Shown here: positions 22,820 through 32,100 of the stretch, one piece after another
Position numbering within the stretch: position 1 is the first letter of the stretch
Layout of the letters: every line of letters begins with the position of its first letter
Assembly (NCBI GenBank): GCA_010015655.1
Contig: ML976678.1
Span: forward strand, 492,595-556,594
DNA length: 64,000 nt
Source: Bimuria novae-zelandiae CBS 107.79
Taxonomy: Eukaryota > Ascomycota > Dothideomycetes > Pleosporales > Didymosphaeriaceae
Direction of reading: 5' to 3'
The notes under the pieces: model-generated
What the model saw: the letters and a program-made list of their open reading frames with translations, nothing else
The model's database searches: none
Told to the model about the DNA's origin: nothing
Program-made: the position numbers and the translations under genes

Positions 22820-23201
22820 TTTGGTCGAGCAGACTGAAGAGTAGAAGAAGTTGACTGTTATCTTCGATAAAGACCAAGAAGACTGGGCTGGAGCTTTGGG
22901 TATGTTCCTGACGCTGATGCAGCTGCGCCCCCAAAATAATCGTACCAATCCCACGGATTGCGGTACGAATTGTTTAATTAATCCCGATAAGGCTAGCGTT
23001 GCGGCATGTGAGGCGACGCGTTTGGACGCGTTTTGGACGCGTCGTAACTTCAGGACGCGCATCACGCATCATCCCACTACGCTTTGTATATACACACTCA
23101 ATTGCAACGCTGGAACATTAACGATTTAGTGTGCTGTGATATTCTAGGATACGCGAAATTCGGTTCAATTTTACCTGTCACACCTGCCCGCCACGGACAC
23201 C
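22820..23201. promoter_or_regulatory. Divergent promoter, Sec14-like / POL12
   Basis: 382 bp between the two start codons. It contains three MluI boxes (23016-23042) about 160-185 bp before the POL12 ATG and a related GGACGCGC nearby at 23053. Confidence 0.8.
23016..23042 (+). promoter_or_regulatory. Three phased MluI cell-cycle boxes (ACGCGT)
   Basis: ACGCGT occurs at 23016-23021, 23026-23031 and 23037-23042, spaced 10 and 11 bp, so all three face one side of the helix. In yeasts ACGCGT (MCB) is bound by the Mbp1/Swi6 or Res/Cdc10 complex, which switches on DNA-replication genes at G1/S; the next gene is a DNA polymerase alpha subunit. The sequence and its position are seen; the binding factor is inferred from known biology. 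Confidence 0.8.
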
Positions 23202-25345
23202 ATGGACGACACTGCCGAGCTCACCGAACGCTTCGAGCGCTACTGCGACACGAAAGACAATGACGTGCCGTCCGATGTACTCAACGAGCTGCAATCTATC
23301 CAGCGCATATTCTCCATATCTGCAGAAGAGCTGGACTTCAAATGGCAGGCATACAACATGAAGATGGGCGGCGAGGAGAACAAATTGGACCTCAAGACGG
23401 CGCGAGACTTCAAGAAGAACTTACAGGATACATTGGAGAGAGAGACCAGAGGAAAGGTGCAGCAAAGGACCGATGCGAAGAGAGTAGCGCCGACGCCGAG
23501 AGCGGCGAAAGGCGCGGACATGTACGACATGCTGGACGGGATGATCGCGACTCCGCGAGCTGGTGCTCTGGGTAGCGCGGCAAAGCGGAGATCGAATTTC
23601 GATACGCCCGCCAGCAAAGCACACAAGAACCATGAGATGAGCTCACCGGCTGGAGGGGTCACTCCACGCGCAGACACCAATGGCGCACCGTATGTATAAC
23701 CCCCATCCGCCTGGGTACAAAATCTGACAGAACATAGCGCCTTTGATTTCTCCTCCCGAACCAGCGCCGGCGACATCACTGAGCAATTGAACGGACACAT
23801 TGCCCTCCCCGACCCCCCGGAAGAATATCCTACCGAGGCCCGCATCAAGCTTAAAGCGAACACCGACATGTCCAAGTTCTCCTACAAAACTATGGCCATG
23901 AAGCTCTCCGAAGCCTCTGAAGTCCTCGACGATCGGATTGACGAGTTCCGTCAACTACTACAAGAGCATCTGGAGCTTGAAGACAGCGCCTTTGGCAACC
24001 CTTATTACCAATCTCCATCTGAGATCATAGCGGTGGGACGTATTTGCTCGGATACAAGTGAGGGCAAATTGAACGCCGCGTCGGTCGTACTGGAGGGCTC
24101 GCGACGATGGGGATCAGGACGAAGAGTGCCATTGGCACTGGAAAAGCTGCAAACATATAACTTTTTTCCCGGACAGATCGTGGCGCTGAAAGGCACGAAC
24201 GCGAGCGGGGACAACTTCGTCGTCTCGGAAATCTTGACTCTGCCGTTGCTCACACAGCCCGCCTCCACACCGGAAGAATTGGATACGTCTAATGCACGGT
24301 ATCTCGATACACCCGAAAGCGACCCATCCTCCGTTCGCCCTCTGACCGTTTTTATGGCTGCTGGCCCGTACACCACAGACCAGAACCTCGACTTCGCTCC
24401 CTTACACCAACTTCTCGACAACGCGGCTGAAGCCTACGCAGACGCAATCGTCCTCGTAGGCCCCTTCCTCGACGCAGAGCACCCGCTGATTCGATCCGGC
24501 GACTTCGACATCCCGTCACACCTCGCCTCTCCTGACCAGGCAACCATGACCGACCTCTTCCGCCATTTCTTATCCTCCGCGTTGCAGTCGTTCGCCCAAC
24601 GTCTACCAACTTGCAACATCATCCTCGTGCCCAGCCTGCGCGACGCACACCACCACCACGCCGCCTTCCCCCAAGACCGGTTCGTGAAAAAGGAGCTCGG
24701 GCTCGGCGCTGCAGCAAAGCAGGTCCAGTGCGTGACGAATCCCATGACGCTTGTCATGAATGAGTTTGTGGTCGGCATGTCCTCCCTCGATGTGCTCGAT
24801 ATGCTGCGGCGCGAAGAGATCGCCAGCGGGAAAGCGAAGACGGTGAACTTGTACGAGCGCGCCGCGAGAAATGTGATTGAGCAGCGCAGTTTCCTGCCCG
24901 TGTTTCCCCCGACTGCGCGGGAGAAGCTTCTCAAGCCAGAACAGATTGAGTTAGCCGTGCTGAAAGAGGACGAGGAAGACCAGGGACCGGGCCCGTTCTT
25001 GCCGCTGGGGACGATGTTGGATACGAGTTATCTTAAGCTGGGTGAAATGTTGAGTGTGAGGCCTGATGTCTTGGTTACACCGAGCGTTTTGCAGGGGTGT
25101 GTTAAGGTACGCTTTATTTCCTTTGCGTCTGACTTGAGTAAAGGAGGACTGTGCTGACTGCGATCTAGGTTGTGGAAAGCGTACTTGTTATCAATCCTGG
25201 GACTCTGTGCAAACGCAGAGCGGCTGGCACATATGCTCGGCTCGTCGTACAACCAGCTACTATCAGCGACGACGAGCGAGAGAAGGGCGTGCCCATGGCG
25301 CATAAGCTGTGGGAGCGGGCGAGAGTGGATATCGTGAAGATCTAA
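23202..25345 (+). CDS. POL12: DNA polymerase alpha-primase subunit B (POL12)
   Basis: Three exons: 23202-23689, 23738-25106 and 25169-25345, joining in frame to 677 aa, normal for the family. The N-terminal helical domain is at about residues 1-75 (LTERFERYCDTKDNDVPSDV; KKNLQDTLERETRGK). A disordered Thr/Pro/Ala linker with several TPR motifs, possible CDK sites, follows to about 160. The OB-fold region (SDTSEGKLNAASVVLEGS; YNFFPGQIVALKGTNASGDN) is at roughly 265-345. The inactive calcineurin-like phosphoesterase domain runs to the end (TVFMAAGPYTTDQNLDFAPL; IVLVGPFLDAEHP; NIILVPSLRDAHHHH). The last exon gives VINPGTLCKRRAAGTYARL and the terminus DIVKI. The subunit tethers the catalytic and primase subunits during initiation of DNA replication in the nucleus. 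The MCB cluster upstream predicts G1/S expression. Confidence 0.96.
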
Positions 25346-25557
25346 CCACCCCATTGTGTAAGATCGCGATATGGCGTTCTAGGCTCTTGCATGGGAATCT
25401 GCTTGGATACCGGTATGGGTACGGGTATGAGGTATATAGCATGCACGCACAATCTACGCCACGATTTTCGCACTTCGAAGCTGCTAAAAGTGCTCAAGTT
25501 TTCGGTGCGAATCAAAGACGTTCGCGGGGTCACTCACGATGATGGGCGGCATCAGAA

Positions 25558-25699
25558 GGAGCTTTTCATCATTGATCCCGTCTAGGAATAGCTCCGCCCG
25601 CATGGTATTTATACCGCCTTCTTTCCTCCTTTGGTGCCTTACACGCACTACGGAATTGGTTCTACTTGAACTCTCTTGTACCTTTCCATAGACTAAAAT
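25558..25699 (+). promoter_or_regulatory. Promoter-like unit 0 (degenerate)
   Basis: CCGTCTAGG at 25578-25586, the palindromic TATA element GGTATTTATACC at 25604-25615, CCTTACACGCAC about 34 nt later, and GACTAAAA at 25691. The CTCACTAAAA position is not conserved, so this is the weakest left-hand unit. Confidence 0.45.
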
Positions 25700-25781
25700 G
25701 TCACTATCTTCAGACCGATGCTTTGCGGGCTGTGGTGCAAAAACATTGGGTAATGGCGTCATGAGCGCCGCTGTGGTTTTC

Positions 25782-25783
<2 letters not shown>

Positions 25784-25815
<32 letters not shown>
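25784..25815 (+). repeat. Uninterrupted run of 32 A
   Basis: 32 A residues lie between unit 0 and unit A. It could be the A-tail of an old retroposed sequence or a simple repeat; no target duplication is obvious. Homopolymer length in an assembly is uncertain. Confidence 0.8.
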
Positions 25816-25816
<1 letters not shown>

Positions 25817-25910
25817 CCTCTCGTAGAACCATGTGGGAGGAAGCGCGCGGTCTCCTCATCCAAGGACAGGAATTCCACGATCTGTACGCTGGCTATGTTG
25901 TCGATGTAGA

Positions 25911-26041
25911 GCGATGGTGATGCTCATCATTGTCTCTCCTATCTAGGCCTAGCTTACTTGCGAGTAGTATAAATATCACGTCCTTTTCGCAGTTTCTGGC
26001 TTCTTCACAGAACTGCCTCGGGTGGATGAAGCACTAAAAAA
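25911..26041 (+). promoter_or_regulatory. Promoter-like unit A
   Basis: Dyad GATGGTGATGCTCATCATTG at 25913-25932, CTAGGCCTAG at 25943-25952, TATAAATA at 25968-25975, TTCTTCACAG at 26001, CACTAAAAAA from 26032. Downstream to about 26320 are six head-to-tail modules of about 45-55 nt, each with an ATGGG-like and a GTGGT(C/T)TAAAA-like motif; the clearest are 26153-26285. Confidence 0.7.
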
Positions 26042-26378
26042 GAAAAGTTGGTCGACTTCATGGGCTTCGGCCTGTGTGTCTAAAAAATCGACGGTAGATA
26101 CTATGATGGGTGGAAGGAGGAGGTGCTCTTGGTGTAAAAGCCACGGACCGCTTTTCATGGGGAGTGGTGCTGTGGTCTAAAAAGACGACCTTGCCGCCGC
26201 ATGGGGAGGATTTCTGTGGTTTAAAAAGGTTAAGACTTCCCACGCACGGAGAGTGGCATCTGTGGTTCTAAAAAGGTGGGGACCTTCCTTTTATGGAGAC
26301 CGGTTCCTGTGGTGGAGAATCCTGAAGCTACACATAAACTTCTCATGCTGAGTACGCCGGCTGTTTTGTTCTCTGGTG

Positions 26379-26519
26379 TGATGGTGATGTCCATCGCCGC
26401 CGTCTTCCTCCACCCTTCTGTTCTTGGTCTAGCGTCGAGGGTGAGGGCATAAGTACACGCTATTTTCATAGTTTCGGTTTCTTCACGCAACTTGTGCGGG
26501 CTGGGGTGGCTCACTAAAG
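26379..26519 (+). promoter_or_regulatory. Promoter-like unit B
   Basis: Dyad GGTGATGTCCATCGCC at 26383-26398, GGTCTAGC at 26426-26433, the TATA-like CATAAGTA at 26448-26455, TTCTTCACGCAAC at 26479, CTCACTAAAG at 26510. The distance from the initiator-like motif to CTCACTAAA is 31 nt. Confidence 0.65.
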
Positions 26520-26679
26520 TCAAACAAGAGACATTAGTATGGACTAATGTGCATCGGGATCGGTATCATGATCTCCGTTCTTTGGCCTAAAAGCTATGGC
26601 AAACCCTTGCATGGGTAGTGTGTGCGGAGGGCAAGTCTAGTCGGTCTTTGCATGGGCAGGGAGACATCGATATGCGCAG

Positions 26680-26821
26680 TGATGGTGAAGCTCATCACCA
26701 TCTTAACCGTCTCCTTCCGATTCACGGTCTAGCTTTTTTTCGAAAAGCATAAATACTACGCTATTTTCCACGGTTGGGATTTCTTCACAGCACTGCCTCC
26801 GAGCTAAACTAACTCACTAAA
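26680..26821 (+). promoter_or_regulatory. Promoter-like unit C
   Basis: The best dyad, GATGGTGA...TCACCATC, spans 26680-26701 (8-bp stem, 6-nt loop). GGTCTAGC at 26725-26732, CATAAATA at 26748-26755, TTCTTCACAGC at 26779, CTCACTAAAA at 26812-26821. Confidence 0.7.
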
Positions 26822-26973
26822 AACAACCAGAAAATATTTTAATGGGAGTGAAAACCCTTGGACTCATACGGTATGGATCTTGGTCTATGGACTAAAATTA
26901 TCCAATTTCCCGTCCGTTGGGGAGTCTCCTGGTGCGTTGCGATTTTACGTCTTCCTACGTTGCTCGCTGTGCA

Positions 26974-27123
26974 GCGATGGTGCAGCGCATCATCGCTCTA
27001 AACCGAATACTTGTAAGATATCTTTCTCGGTCTAGGCTTCTTCCAAGATTCATAAATACACGCTCGTTTTCTACGGATTAGATTTCTCTACACCAATTCT
27101 GCGAGCTGTTTAGCTTACTAAAA
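26974..27123 (+). promoter_or_regulatory. Promoter-like unit D
   Basis: Dyad GCGATGGTGC...GCATCATCGC at 26974-26996, different bases from unit C but again self-complementary. GGTCTAG at 27029-27035, CATAAATA at 27051-27058, TTCTCTACACCAA at 27084, CTTACTAAAA at 27114-27123. Confidence 0.7.
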
Positions 27124-27304
27124 ATATACAGTCGAACGTATCATGCGCTAAAAGCTCTGTTTTAAATATTACATGGACTTTTGCTCTGTGGACTAAAACG
27201 AATGCAAATATGGACATGGAAGTGTCTGGACGGTCCAAAATTGAAGAAAGGAACATGCATGTTGAAGGACGCGTGTGTGGTACCACGCGACGTTGAGAAA
27301 CCGT

Positions 27305-27425
27305 GAGGTGAAGACCACCATCACTGTGGTTACCTAGCATGAGGAACGAATTATAAATACCCCGCTTTTTCTCCGAGAACTTAGGTTCTCTACAAGACTC
27401 TTGCGAGCTAGGCGGCTCACTAAAA
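27305..27425 (+). promoter_or_regulatory. Promoter-like unit E
   Basis: Dyad ACCAC...GTGGT at 27314-27330, ACCTAGC at 27332-27338, TATAAATA at 27352-27359, TTCTCTACAAGAC at 27386, CTCACTAAAA at 27417. Confidence 0.65.
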
Positions 27426-27613
27426 TTCTAAGTCCCACGACACCATGTGACTTAAACGCACCGATGACACGGCATATGTTCGTTGACTGGCGGAGTAAAA
27501 CCAGAATTTGAAGAAATGCATGGGAACTGTCTTGGAGGTCTTTAAGGTTAGCTGGTTTGAAGTTATGTGGACGACTTGCGGCGTATTGCGTACCGCAAAC
27601 GGTAGTGAAGAGC

Positions 27614-27760
27614 ATGATGAGCTCCACCATCATTTCTTACCAAGATTAGTGCAGGCGATGGGTCACAAATAATAATACTCTCACTGCAGCTTGGGGTTAC
27701 TCGCAGTGGCTTCGTGAGCCAGTTGGTTACGACATTCACAGACCTTGAGCTTTCATGACC
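27614..27760 (+). promoter_or_regulatory. Promoter-like unit F (degenerate)
   Basis: Dyad ATGATGAGCTCCACCATCAT at 27614-27633; AGATTAGTG in the place of the CTAG box; an AT-rich ACAAATAATAATA near 27665; and a poorly matching initiator region. It keeps its place in the roughly 300-bp spacing between units E and G, which is the main reason to count it. Confidence 0.4.
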
Positions 27761-27911
27761 CAAAACCTACGCGCAGGCAGTTTATGATCGCTGGCTGAGG
27801 GACTAAAAACTAAGTACGCCACCTGCCATGAAGGTTGCCTTGGTGGTTTAAAAAACCAGCTCTAGACATCATTGTGTGGGACGGCTCGTTCTCCGCTGTA
27901 TCCCTGAATCG

Positions 27912-28053
27912 TGGTGAGCAGCTGGGTGAGCTCCACCATTATGCCGACCGGACTTAGCGCAACATTTGAAGGCGAAGAGATATAAATACCATGTCTATTT
28001 CCCGAGTTTGTGTTCTTCACGCAACATTCCCTGGCTGGTACAGCTCACTAAAA
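27912..28053 (+). promoter_or_regulatory. Promoter-like unit G
   Basis: Dyad GGTGAGCTCCACC at 27925-27937, GGACTTAGC at 27950-27958, TATAAATACC at 27981-27990, TTCTTCACGCAAC at 28012-28024, CTCACTAAAA at 28044-28053. Confidence 0.7.
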
Positions 28054-28152
28054 GAGGACAGGCCGGCCCTTATGGGAAATGCCCTAGTGGTTTGAAAATG
28101 AAAAGCTGGAGATTCTACGTGGGAGGCTTCGTGGGATAAAGCAGTGGACAGT

Positions 28153-28285
28153 ATGGTGAAGCTCATCATCATTGCTTACCTGACCTAAGCTAAACAGCTG
28201 AAGGAAGTACAAATACCACCTCTATCTCCCAAGTCTTAGTTCTTCACCCAACAGTCCTTAGGCGGGTGGGCTTTCTCAAATAACT
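28153..28285 (+). promoter_or_regulatory. Promoter-like unit H
   Basis: Dyad ATGGTGAAGCTCATCATCAT at 28153-28172, TGACCTAAGC as the CTAG-type box, TACAAATACC near 28208, TTCTTCACCCAAC at 28239. The +30 motif is weak (CTTTCTCAAATAA). Confidence 0.55.
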
Positions 28286-28473
28286 TAGTGGCCAAACGTA
28301 TGGGCTAAAATCCGTGCCTGGACTTAATTATGGTCTTCCGACTGTGGGAAACTAAGTGCATCTGTCTTATGGGTTGGGAGATTCTCGTGTTGTCTTTTCA
28401 GTCTCTAAAGACGGTCCGGATTACGTTGCGATGCTCGCACTTAACTATCTAGCCGCGGTGGTAGTGGATAAAA

Positions 28474-28578
28474 GATGACGATGAATATCATCGCTCCCAG
28501 GGAGACTCTGGCGTAAGGTAGAGTAGGTATATAAACTCCCGAGCTCTTGTTCTTCTCCGCTGCACAATTATCTTCGGG
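28474..28578 (+). promoter_or_regulatory. Promoter-like unit I, split by the hAT insertion
   Basis: Dyad GATGACGATGAATATCATCG at 28474-28493, TATATAAA at 28528-28535, TTCTTCTCCGCTGCAC near 28550. The unit is broken 29 nt later by the hAT element; its CTCACTAAAA motif is found on the other side at 62552-62561. Removing the transposon and one target copy places CTCACTAAAA about 39 nt after the initiator-like motif. Confidence 0.65.
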
Positions 28579-28879
28579 CAGTGATGTACACGGATAGAAT
28601 TTCCATGGATTTTATCCGTATCCGTTCCGTTCCATAACTCCATGGAACTCCATGGAGAAGTGACACTAACCAACTATTATATAGCACCTACCTACTCAAG
28701 TTAGTTATAACGTACGTGTAATGACCTAACATTGCGGGGTTGTTAGAGGTTTTAGTATTAATATCCCTAATTTAACCTTACCCATCTTAAGCTATAAATA
28801 TTTACTCCTTTTAATAATAGCTATATAATATATTTAAAATTAGACTTTAGCATGCCTTTAAGAGCACCTTAAATAACTT

Positions 28880-29121
28880 TATTGGCTTTAAACCTGCGCA
28901 ACACTGCTACGGCTTTCACCGCCATGTAGTTTGCCTGCGGTTTGTTGCGCAGTTTGCCTGTAGTTTATTACGCTAGTCCTGATTAGGCTAGCAAGGGACA
29001 AACCACGCTCGATAAATACTTCTTATAATAGCCCACTACAATAGATCTGTAATTAAGAATTAAATCAACACCACATCGTTGCAACGAAGTCTTGATCTAA
29101 CAGCCTATTACCGTATTAACA
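28880..29121 (+). repeat. Copia-1 5' LTR
   Basis: 242 bp, same length as the 3' LTR. It starts TATTGGC where the 3' copy has TGTTGGC, and ends TTAACA against TCAACA. The differences are mostly transitions. Confidence 0.92.
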
Positions 29122-32100
29122 CTAATCAGTGGTTGCTACACCACAGATTGGCAAGATATACTGTGTACAGGGAATCTCAGCGCACGTTTCAGGCTGAGTA
29201 TTCTGGCGATAGAAGCGGTTAGCGCATGCCTCCTCCCCTACCAAGGCCCAGGATACAGCATCGCTAGTGCGAAGTACAGGTACGACAAGCTCACTGCTAT
29301 CCTGTATCAGGATCAGCGGCGCCTTGTATTTAAAGGATCTCTCCGCCTGGATTGTCCCTACTAAGGCTTAGTTCGGAAGGAGATTTGCGTTAACCACGCT
29401 AACTCTTGTTAAATTACACTAATTACAGGCCTATATCTAAAACGCTATTATAAAGTACACCTAAACAAAGGATCGCTCGTGGTACCTAGATAAGATAATC
29501 TATAAGGACTAGTACGCTAACTAAGATTTTAATATTGCTAACGCCACCGTTAATATAGATAAACTTAACACTATAGTTATTAACTAGATAATACAGGTGG
29601 AAGAAGATAACATATTCGACCTATTTTTACTACTTAAGTTTAAGGAGTATTTTAAGAATTTCACCCGCGATCTCTTTAATAGCATTAACAAGCGCATCTA
29701 AAAAGCACTTAAAGAGCTCCTCCGCTAGCAAGGTATCTATATTAAGTAAGGTAATAGTAACAATCTCCCTAACTAATTCGTAGAACTCTTTATATTAACT
29801 ATCGTCCTAAAATGGCCCGCCGAGCATCTTAAGCTTATAAGGCTTTACGAAGGCTTTAAGTGCCACTAGATCGTAGATAATAAAGAACAATAGTGGCAAT
29901 AGCGAGCTCCGCTAGGTGGAGGATTATTATTATTATTATAACCTGGATTTACGCCTGTGTAGAATAACTCTTATTTACTTACTAACCTCGCCAAGTTATA
30001 CACGCCGGAGCAGAAGTATTTAGGTAATAAATACGATATCCTTAAGACAAAGATTAAGGTGTTTAATAACCTCTACACTAAGATTAGGATTAATAAGGAT
30101 AAGTAGTATAAAATAGCACTCTCTGTTATGCTTACTAGCCAAGCGCTTTAGTATTACTATGATCACATTACTCCCTAGGCGCTTACGCTTACTTACAATA
30201 CAATGCTTAACAAGCTACGCACGTACTTTAACACCACACAAGCTTACTAGATATACCTCTAGGAGTGGCATAGCACTACGCTTAAGAGCGTTATAACTAC
30301 TAACCCTAAGAAAGACCCTATAGAGTGTCTTAAAATAGTTATTAGTAAGATAAACATGCTCTATCAGGCACTATCACAGGACTAGGGTAAGAGCTATAAT
30401 TAGCATTTGCTTACGCAATAGCTCCTTAGCGCATATCGTGGTATTAAAGTAACTACTATAGCTTGCTTAAAACTAGCGACTATATTTAAAGGTGTCGCTG
30501 CAGATCTCCGCAACGCAGTTAGCATGTGGTTAAGCTATTATCCTAATAGCTAGTTTCTATCACGAGATGCAGATAAGCAGTATTACACTAATCGCCACTA
30601 TATCTATAATAATTAATAAGCTACAGGATTATTAGATAATAACTACCATAGTTACTACTATTAAGGTTAAGGCGGATCGCGCGGCAATTAATTTAATAAT
30701 AATAATTATTAGTTAAACTACTTAGGTAATTGCCGTAATAAGACATGCTTTATCTATAAGTAGCCTAAGTGCTAATTAACTTAACACTTAAAGAAGGAGC
30801 GCATGGAGCATCGCTAACGCTTTAACTAATACGCTTAAGATAATCCTAATACCCTAAGCTATAAAGTGTTTCTCGCTGGCTATAAAGGTATAGAGCTTAA
30901 AGACAGCGACGGCAGCGACAATAATGCTAGTAATAATAATATTAAAGTATATTTTACTGACTAAGTCTACTTAACTATATTCTGTGGCAAGGTTAACGGC
31001 GACGCCATCGTCTCTAGCCTTAATAACGCTACCGCACTTTATGTAATTATAGGCGATAATCCTTATATCTCTAGCAAAGTAAATAAAGATGCTTAACTTT
31101 TCTTATTTAATTCACGCTATGGCGTAGATATCTTTTAAGGTATTATGCCTAATACTAGTGTAGCTAGTATCTTAACTACTGGCAAGACATAAGTGAAGGC
31201 GCTATAGCTTATCTAACTATTTATAGTTATTAATAAGTCTACTGCAGGACGTTGTTAAATCTAATTTAGAGATAATCTAGAGTGTTTCTCCCTTAGCGAC
31301 GTTAATGTCAGCACGCTATTTAGTATAATTACCTTTATAGTAATGCTAACTAACACACTATTTCTGCTCTGCTTAAATGATATGGATTATTATAGTATTT
31401 TCTTTAATAACATCGACAATATGCTCGTTTAAGGTGGCAAAGAATTCCTAATTATCTGTAAATAGGGACATCCATGGCTCTTGCTTAATAAACAAGAGAC
31501 TATTATTTACTACTTAACTAAGACTAAGCTGCGCTAGCTTTACTAACGCTTTGGCTATCTTACTGCTAGACAACTGCACAAGATCCTCAGTAAAGCAGGC
31601 TATAAAGATATTAATAAGGACATTATTAATCGCATTAATAAGTACTGTTACTAGTGTCAAATCTATAGCAAAGCACCTGGCCGTTTCCGCTTTACTATTC
31701 GCGATAACATGGACTTTAACTTATACGTTATTGTTAATGTGATGTATATTAATTAGAAACCAGTACTCCACGCAGTTAATAAAGCCACAGCTTTTTAAGC
31801 TACTTAATTTATACTAAATATTTAGGCAAACACTACTTAGGATCTCCTTCGCGCTATGTGGATTAACATGTACGTTAGTCCTCCCGACGTTATTAAGACA
31901 AATGCTGGCAAGAACTTTATTACTAATAAGTTTATTAATAACGCCACGTTACTTGTAATCGAGGTTAAGGAAGTCTTAGTAGAGGTATATTATTTAATTA
32001 ATAAGGTTAAGCGCTATTATGCTCCTATCCGCCGTGCTTATAGGGTAATCTCTGCAGACGTTAGACGCACAACCACTCCTGAATATATCTTACAGATGGC

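Larger units (their letters stand above)
25541..28578 (+). repeat. Left block of a tandem array of promoter-like units (units 0 and A-I)
   Basis: About ten units of roughly 230-480 bp follow one another in the same orientation. Each has, in order: an imperfect dyad built on GATG...CATC, a CTAG-type box (best form GGTCTAGC), a TATA box (best form TATAAATA), a motif like TTCTTCACGCAAC starting 29-37 nt after the TATA, and CTCACTAAAA 30-33 nt after that. Less regular modules then follow, with ATGGG and, some 10 nt later, GTGGTCTAAAA. Spacing is conserved far better than the sequence between. No ORF is shared among units and there is no RIP signature. The block starts just after POL12 and is cut by a hAT transposon at 28578. 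I know of no described repeat or gene family with this layout. Transcription of each unit is inferred, not shown. Confidence 0.75.

Noticed and set aside
26230..26523. 97-codon minus-strand ORF inside the promoter-like array
   Set aside because: It is not shared with any other unit and crosses TATA and leader motifs; other units have unrelated ORFs, so it is chance.
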